Shown in pieces: positions 24,237-29,192 of a DNA stretch of 29,192 nucleotides (positions are counted from its first letter, which is position 1; each line of letters opens with the position of its first letter). Source of the stretch: Paramuribaculum sp. (GTDB lineage Bacteria > Bacteroidota > Bacteroidia > Bacteroidales > Muribaculaceae); assembly GCA_029051965.1 (NCBI GenBank), contig JAIDJZ010000038.1, positions 1 through 29,192 of the forward strand. The letters run 5' to 3'. Position numbers and translations under genes: made by a program. A model generated the notes under the pieces. That model searched no databases. It was not told the DNA's origin and saw only the letters and a list, made by a program, of their open reading frames with translations.

Positions 24237-27200
24237 ATGTTGAACCGAATTGTCAGTTTCGCATTGCGAAACAGAGTCACGGTGCTGATGATTACCGGAC
24301 TATTGCTCATATGGGGATGCGTAACGCTCATAAAGAGTGAGATCGATATATTCCCGGATCTGTCGGCCCCAACGGTTGTCATAATGACCGAATCGGGAGG
24401 ACTCGCCCCTGAGGAAGTTGAGATGACGGTCACCTACCCGATCGAAACGGCTATGAACGGTGCTCCGGGCGTGCGAAGAGTTCGCTCGTCATCGTCTGCC
24501 GGATTTTCGGTTGTGTGGGTTGAGTTCGACTGGTCCGCTGATCCAGATAAAGCGAGAAGAATCGTCTCAGAAAAACTGATGACGGTTTCCGACCGGTTGC
24601 CCGCCGGAGTCGGGACTCCTACACTTGGCCCAGAGTCTTCTATTCTTGGAGAGATGTTTATTGTCGGACTGACTTCGACAGACTCGCCAGAAGTTTCGAT
24701 GACGGACCTTCGGAAAATTGCAGACCGGCAGTTTATTCCACGCCTGCTTGCACTTCCAGGAGTTTCGCAGGCAAGTGTCATCGGCGGAGATGTCGTCGAG
24801 CTTCAGATCCAGATCATGCCTGAACGGCTGAAAACCTTCGGCATCACGATAGAAGAGGTCAGGAATGCAGCGGCATCACTCAACGACAATGCATCCGGCG
24901 GTGTGATCTATGATTTCGGAAACGAATATCTTGTCAAGGCGCGTGCCATGACAGGGAATGTCAATGATATTTCAAAGAGTGTGGTACGTTCCGATTCACG
25001 CGGCATTGTCACACTTCAGGACATCGCGGAGATCCGTTTCGGAGCTGCCAGCCCGCGTCTCGGCAGTGCGTCGGTCAATGCGACTCCCGCGGTGCTTATC
25101 ACCATCACCAAGCAGCCTGGCGGGTCGACAGTCAAGTTGACCGAAGAGATCGAGAATATGATTGCGTCACTGCGCCCTACCCTGCCTAAATCAGTATCCA
25201 TCAACACTGATATTTTCCGACAGGCAGACTTCATAGACAATTCGATCGGCAATCTGCAGGTGTCGCTGATAGAGGGTGCGATTTTCGTTATTGTAGTGCT
25301 TTTCTTCTTCCTGATGAATCTGCGCACGACTCTGATTTCTCTCGTTGCCATCCCCATATCGGTGATTGTCACCATTATACTTCTTGACCTGTTTGACCTG
25401 ACGATCAACACGATGAGTCTTGGGGGTATTGCAATTGCAATCGGATCACTGGTCGATGACGCAATTGTCGATGTTGAGAATGTCTACAAACGTATCCGCG
25501 CAGAGCGTCTGTTGCCCGCGGACAAACGAAAGTCTCTGCTCAAGGTTGTTTACGAAGCCTCATGCGAAGTGCGACTTCCGATTCTCAATTCCACTATTAT
25601 TATCGCAATCAGCTTCCTTCCTCTCTTTTTCCTCTCAGGAATAGAAGGCCGTCTGCTTGCTCCACTCGGATTTTCGTTCGTCATTTCACTTTGCGCATCA
25701 ACGATCACCGCACTCACCCTGACTCCTGTTCTCTGCAGTTATCTTCTTGCGGGGAATGACAACAAACCCGACTCGCTCAAAGAGCCGCCAATCACACGCC
25801 TGTTATTAAAAAGCTACAGTACGACATTGCGGAAGGCTCTCAGCCACAAACGCATTGTAATCGGTTCGACAATTGCGCTGCTTATTGTTGCCGCGTCGCT
25901 CTTTCCTACGCTCGGGCGCAGCTTCCTCCCCCCGTTCAATGAGGGTTCACTGACAATCAATGTCAGCGCACTGCCCGGCATATCACTTGAAGAGAGTGAT
26001 AAGATCGGTCGTGAAGCGGAGCGTATTATCCTGTCAATGCCGGAAATTGAAACAGTCGCAAGGAAAACAGGACGCGCGGAACTTGACGAGCACTCCCTCG
26101 GCACAAATGTATCCGAAATCGAAGCTCCTTACACACTTTCGGGACGTACTAAAAGCGAAATGGTACGAGACCTGCGAGAGAAACTTGCGACAATCCCCGG
26201 TGTCAATATCGAAATCGGCCAGCCGATTTCCCACCGCATCGACGCGATGCTTTCGGGCACAGAAGCCCAGATAGCAATCAAGGTGTTCGGAGATAATCTG
26301 ACGGAACTCCACAAAACCGCGATGAAAGTCAAGGAGGCTGCTTCGAAAGTAGATGGAGTCGTTGACCTCACGGTCGAGCAGCAAGTGGGTCGTCCGCAAC
26401 TTGAGATCAAGCCAAAAAGAGAGATGCTTGCGAGCTACGGAATCACTAACAGCCAGTTCCTTTCGGCGATTTCGACTATGCTTGACGGCGAGAAGGTCTC
26501 GCAGATCTACGAAAACGGTTTCCCGGTTGATATAGTTGTCAAGGTTGCCGAAGCAAACAGATCGGGAATCAAGTCACTTTCCGATCTGATGATTGACAGC
26601 AACCAGGGACAGATACCACTCAGTGCGGTAGCGGAGATCGTTTCTACCGACGGTCCCAACCTTGTGAACCGCGAGAATGTCAGCCGCCGCATTGTCATCT
26701 CCGCCAATGTCGATGGGAAGGATCTGAGAGGGACTGTTGAAAAGATAAAGCATTCGGTGGCAGAGAGTGTTGAGCTTCCAGCCGGTTACTTCGTTGAATA
26801 CAGCGGGCAGTTTGAAAGCGAAGCTAACGCGTCGCGCACGCTTCTATTCACTTCGCTGGGGGCAATCGCAATGATATTCCTCCTGTTGATGCGTGAATAC
26901 AAAAATGTCGGGCAGTCACTTATAATTCTTGTCAATATGCCGCTGGCGATCATCGGCGGCATTCTGATCCTCGTTCTGTCGGGAAACAGTCTTAACATTC
27001 CGGCAATCATCGGGTTCATATCGCTGATGGGTATCGCAACACGCAACGGAATGCTTCTGATGTCGCGATACAATTCACTCAAACAGTCCGGAATGGCTCT
27101 TGAGGAGCGTATTATGGCCGGATCATGCGACAGACTTACTCCCATCGTCATGACCGCACTTACTTCTGCTCTGGCACTCATTCCTCTGGCAATCCGCGGC

Positions 27201-27332
27201 GCAGAGCCTGGCAATGAGATCCAGTCGCCTATGGCTCTGGTGATCCTCGGCGGTTTGCTCACTTCGACTTTTTTAAATATCTTTGTTGTTCCAATTCTAT
27301 ATAACCTCATAGATCATAAGCGACTTTCATGA
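24237..27332 (+). CDS. heavy-metal efflux RND pump, CusA/CzcA family (HME)
   Basis: Inner-membrane proton-driven pump, 1031 residues, close to CusA (1047) and CzcA. It shows the HME hallmarks: an N-terminus with EIDIFPDLSAPTVVI, then the YPIETAMNGAPGV segment. The fourth-helix motif is AIGSLVDDAIVDVENV with Asp407-Asp408 and Glu414, close to the CzcA Asp402/Asp408/Glu415 pattern. The late helix carries MGIATRNGMLL, with Arg where drug pumps have the relay Lys. It starts 11 bp after the adaptor and shares a 4-bp ATGA overlap with the outer-membrane factor. The Met triad of CusA (M573, M623, M672) was not checked by alignment, so the choice between Cu/Ag and Zn/Co/Ni stays open. Confidence 0.93.
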   Translation: MLNRIVSFALRNRVTVLMITGLLLIWGCVTLIKSEIDIFPDLSAPTVVIMTESGGLAPEEVEMTVTYPIETAMNGAPGVRRVRSSSSAGFSVVWVEFDWSADPDKARRIVSEKLMTVSDRLPAGVGTPTLGPESSILGEMFIVGLTSTDSPEVSMTDLRKIADRQFIPRLLALPGVSQASVIGGDVVELQIQIMPERLKTFGITIEEVRNAAASLNDNASGGVIYDFGNEYLVKARAMTGNVNDISKSVVRSDSRGIVTLQDIAEIRFGAASPRLGSASVNATPAVLITITKQPGGSTVKLTEEIENMIASLRPTLPKSVSINTDIFRQADFIDNSIGNLQVSLIEGAIFVIVVLFFFLMNLRTTLISLVAIPISVIVTIILLDLFDLTINTMSLGGIAIAIGSLVDDAIVDVENVYKRIRAERLLPADKRKSLLKVVYEASCEVRLPILNSTIIIAISFLPLFFLSGIEGRLLAPLGFSFVISLCASTITALTLTPVLCSYLLAGNDNKPDSLKEPPITRLLLKSYSTTLRKALSHKRIVIGSTIALLIVAASLFPTLGRSFLPPFNEGSLTINVSALPGISLEESDKIGREAERIILSMPEIETVARKTGRAELDEHSLGTNVSEIEAPYTLSGRTKSEMVRDLREKLATIPGVNIEIGQPISHRIDAMLSGTEAQIAIKVFGDNLTELHKTAMKVKEAASKVDGVVDLTVEQQVGRPQLEIKPKREMLASYGITNSQFLSAISTMLDGEKVSQIYENGFPVDIVVKVAEANRSGIKSLSDLMIDSNQGQIPLSAVAEIVSTDGPNLVNRENVSRRIVISANVDGKDLRGTVEKIKHSVAESVELPAGYFVEYSGQFESEANASRTLLFTSLGAIAMIFLLLMREYKNVGQSLIILVNMPLAIIGGILILVLSGNSLNIPAIIGFISLMGIATRNGMLLMSRYNSLKQSGMALEERIMAGSCDRLTPIVMTALTSALALIPLAIRGAEPGNEIQSPMALVILGGLLTSTFLNIFVVPILYNLIDHKRLS

Positions 27333-28531
27333 AAATCAAACCCATACTGACTCCACTGATTCTGTTTTCACTTTTCTCAATGCCCACCGCGCTCAAGGCT
27401 GACAGTCTTGACGATATGGCAAGGTCAATAGCAGAAAACAACGGGACCTATCGGTCTGAGCTGGCAAAAGCAGAGGCTGACATCATGGAAGAGAAGGTCT
27501 CGAATAACCTTGAAGATCCTGAAATCGCAGTGTCACATGCCTGGGGCGCACAGGGAATCGGCAACAAATTCGGCGTTGAAATAAGCCAAAGTTTTGACTG
27601 GCCGGGAGTCTACTCGGCCCGTTCGAAAGCTACTGCTGAAAGCTCGCGTGCTCTTCAGTATCTTGCCGAGGCGAATCGTGCCGAATTGATTCTGCAAATC
27701 AAATGCCGTCTTATCGATCTGACAAACGCAGCGCAGAAGAGACGGGTCTATGGCAAAGCATTAGGAGTGATCGATTCGCTTTCTGCTATTGTTGCTAAAG
27801 ATGTCGAGAAAAAAGAGGTTTCGGTGCTTGACGGCAACAAGCTTAAAATCGAGCGCATCGCCCTGTCGCGAAAGTATAATGACGCAGTCAATGCGTTCAA
27901 TGACGCGTATGCCCAACTGGTCGAGTACAACGGAGGGAAAGCCCGCCCCGATATTATTGAATATGCCGACAATGATGTAGTGCTACCTTCGTTGCGCTCT
28001 CTTGATGATTACCTCAGAGAGGCCACCGAGTCCAATCCTGAGATCGCTTACCGGGCGCAACTCAACAAGGCCGACATGGCCAAAGCAAAAGTAGCTGGAC
28101 GCGAATCTCTGCCCGGATTCAGTGTCGGACTTCGCCACGAACTTGAGCAGGGAGAGCGTTTCAATGGCTTCTCTGTGTCGATGACACTGCCGTTTCTTTC
28201 CTCCCGCGGCAAAAAGAAGGCGGCACAAATGCAGTCGGTTGCTACAGAACTGGAGACTGATCTGATCTCAGTGACGACCCGTGCACGCATTACTGGCGAA
28301 TATAATTCGGCAGAACAGCTGATTAAAGAGATTCGTGAATACAGCTCAATTATAGAAGCCGAGGACAATCTGCGCCTTCTGAACAAAGCGTTCGAAGCCC
28401 GCCATATCTCGGTTCTCGATTATATTTCCGATCTGGTCTATTTCACAGATGCCACATGTGAGTATCTTGATCTGAACTACGCCTACAGGCTGAAACTTGC
28501 CTCACTTGAGCGCTATTCCTTATTGAAATAG
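27329..28531 (+). CDS. TolC-family outer-membrane factor of the metal exporter
   Basis: 400 residues, with an ordinary signal peptide (1-24, ending ALKA) rather than a lipobox, unlike the factor of the drug-type operon. The mature part has long Ala/Glu/Lys-rich helices and two repeats, with FGVEISQSFDWPGVYSAR in the first and PGFSVGLRHELEQGE, then FSVSMTLPFLSSRGKKKA, in the second. These patterns are typical of CusC/CzcC-like TolC proteins in Bacteroidota. It completes the tripartite exporter; the ATGA overlap indicates coupling to the pump. A strong terminator follows 43 bp after the stop. Confidence 0.9.
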   Translation: MKIKPILTPLILFSLFSMPTALKADSLDDMARSIAENNGTYRSELAKAEADIMEEKVSNNLEDPEIAVSHAWGAQGIGNKFGVEISQSFDWPGVYSARSKATAESSRALQYLAEANRAELILQIKCRLIDLTNAAQKRRVYGKALGVIDSLSAIVAKDVEKKEVSVLDGNKLKIERIALSRKYNDAVNAFNDAYAQLVEYNGGKARPDIIEYADNDVVLPSLRSLDDYLREATESNPEIAYRAQLNKADMAKAKVAGRESLPGFSVGLRHELEQGERFNGFSVSMTLPFLSSRGKKKAAQMQSVATELETDLISVTTRARITGEYNSAEQLIKEIREYSSIIEAEDNLRLLNKAFEARHISVLDYISDLVYFTDATCEYLDLNYAYRLKLASLERYSLLK

Positions 28532-28573
28532 AAAAAGGATTTCAAAAATGTCAAGGATCTCCTTGCCGTATTT

Positions 28574-28603
28574 AGGTCCGGTCTGCAAAGGCCGGACCTT
28601 TTT
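28574..28603 (+). terminator. intrinsic terminator of the metal-efflux operon
   Basis: The stem AGGTCCGG (28574-28581) with CCGGACCT (28592-28599), a 10-nt loop and a run of five T (28599-28603). It sits between two convergent genes. Confidence 0.8.
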
Positions 28604-28619
28604 GCGCATACGGCGGCGC

Positions 28620-29192
28620 TCATGAGGGAATGGCCCGGCGGGGCGGAAGGAAAAGAGACAGAAGCGGAGGGTGATCCACAGCAGGATATACATATGATGA
28701 CGCAGGACAGATGGTAGCGGCACTATGCTGCGACTCAGAAGCGGATTCTTCTTCGGGCGCGGCTTCGAGGTCGAGGATTGGGAGTCGGGACTGGCGGACG
28801 AGACGGGCGAAGTGGTTGACGCGGGTGCGCGGCCGGTAGGTGCCACATAGTATGAGGAGGGACTGCGGACCGATGTCGATTGCGGGGAGAATCGAACGCC
28901 AATGCTGTTCGAGGGAACGCCCGCGATGGGGAAAGGCATCGCCGTCGAGGATGAGGGCGAGGCGGAAGTTGAGTCCGCGACAGTGGTCGGGGGTGCGAGA
29001 AGAGACAAGGATTGGCTGCCAGCGGGGATCGGGAAGGGTGCGGAGTTTCTTTTTAGGAAGAATCCGACTGATATCGGCACGGGAGCGGCCGACGACGCAG
29101 AACGGGTCGCCGGGCTGCACGACCGAGGCCCGCCAGAGAACGTAGTCGGCAAGGGTCTGTCGGATGATGTCGATGGATGAGGGGGTGTTGCA
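28620..29192 (-). CDS. C-terminal part of an unrecognised protein, truncated by the window edge
   Basis: The frame is open from the right edge (about 190 codons visible, no start inside the window needed) to a stop at 28620-28622. The visible sequence starts CNTPSSIDIIRQTLADYVLW, with an apolar strand LALILDGDAFP after RGLNF. It then has LLILCGTYRPRTRVNHFARL and LPILDLEAAPEEESASE, and a low-complexity Ser/Pro-rich tail. The order of Arg-rich segment, LALILDGDAF and LLILCGT is loosely like the Walker B and coupling regions of terminase-type ATPases, but I would not call it one. The region is clearly richer in G+C than the rest of the window. Competing frames of similar length look like low-complexity shadows. 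Confidence 0.55.
   Translation of the reverse strand, partial: CNTPSSIDIIRQTLADYVLWRASVVQPGDPFCVVGRSRADISRILPKKKLRTLPDPRWQPILVSSRTPDHCRGLNFRLALILDGDAFPHRGRSLEQHWRSILPAIDIGPQSLLILCGTYRPRTRVNHFARLVRQSRLPILDLEAAPEEESASESQHSAATICPASSYVYPAVDHPPLLSLFLPPRRAIPS

Noticed and set aside
24237..27332. Whether the second RND operon is a duplicate of the first
   Set aside because: The helix-4 motif, the adaptor His tails and the type of outer-membrane factor signal all differ. They are different subfamilies, not a recent duplication.
28520..29152. 210-codon minus-strand frame at the right edge
   Set aside because: Its translation is Ser/Pro/Ala low complexity of the kind produced by a shifted frame in G+C-rich DNA, and it runs through the operon terminator into the end of the TolC-family gene. 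The neighbouring frame ending at 28620 reads more like a protein.
28902..29180. Plus-strand frame at the right edge with an apparent ATG start
   Set aside because: It is Gly/Glu/Asp-rich and opposite the minus-strand frame I prefer. There is no promoter or domain, though it cannot be fully excluded without the next sequence.

Overview
The window looks like a chromosomal segment of a Bacteroidota bacterium, most likely order Bacteroidales. A Muribaculaceae-like gut lineage is my guess, not something the sequence proves. The reasons are: most intergenic regions carry the Bacteroidota -7 box TAnnTTTG; Shine-Dalgarno sequences are mostly absent; MurA carries an active-site Asp; and families typical of the phylum are present (DUF5686 outer-membrane protein, a His/Cys-rich DUF6769-like protein ahead of a metal RND pump, ECF sigma operons).

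Layout, left to right. (1) 57-4405: pyruvate phosphate dikinase (minus strand) diverges from the rRNA methyltransferase rlmD, with back-to-back -7 boxes between them. (2) 4406-4725: a gene-free leader with a terminator-like hairpin and then a multi-stem RNA ending in six U residues, just ahead of a drug-type RND efflux operon (adaptor, HAE1-type pump, NodT-type outer-membrane factor; 4726-10465) whose genes overlap by ATGA. (3) 10411-12034: a CYTH/TTM-fold gene converging on the pump operon, and phoH diverging from it. (4) 12024-17117: a DUF5686 outer-membrane protein coupled to phoH, then the peptidoglycan-precursor pair murB-murA, closed by a 20-bp perfect hairpin terminator. (5) 17118-22530: an accessory, AT-richer stretch with two sigma-factor loci. 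The first is a 500-residue protein joining an ECF sigma factor, a predicted membrane helix, a polar linker and an apparent eight-stranded outer-membrane barrel, followed by a CotH-family lipoprotein. The second is a conventional ECF sigma / four-helix membrane protein / SecDF-head-like lipoprotein operon. (6) 22532-28531: a heavy-metal efflux operon (His/Cys-rich protein, His-rich CusB-like adaptor, HME-type RND pump, TolC-family factor) with a textbook Bacteroidales promoter and a strong terminator. (7) 28620-29192: the C-terminal part of a G/C-rich, unrecognised gene on the minus strand, cut by the window edge.

The two RND systems appear to be independent complete tripartite exporters, one probably for drugs or other amphiphiles and one for metal ions. 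The most unusual item is the sigma-TM-barrel fusion at 17584-19086. If it is made as one chain it would place a transcription factor and an outer-membrane sensor on the same polypeptide across the whole envelope. No tRNA, rRNA, CRISPR array or intact insertion sequence was found. All identifications are from reading the sequence; no database search was run.
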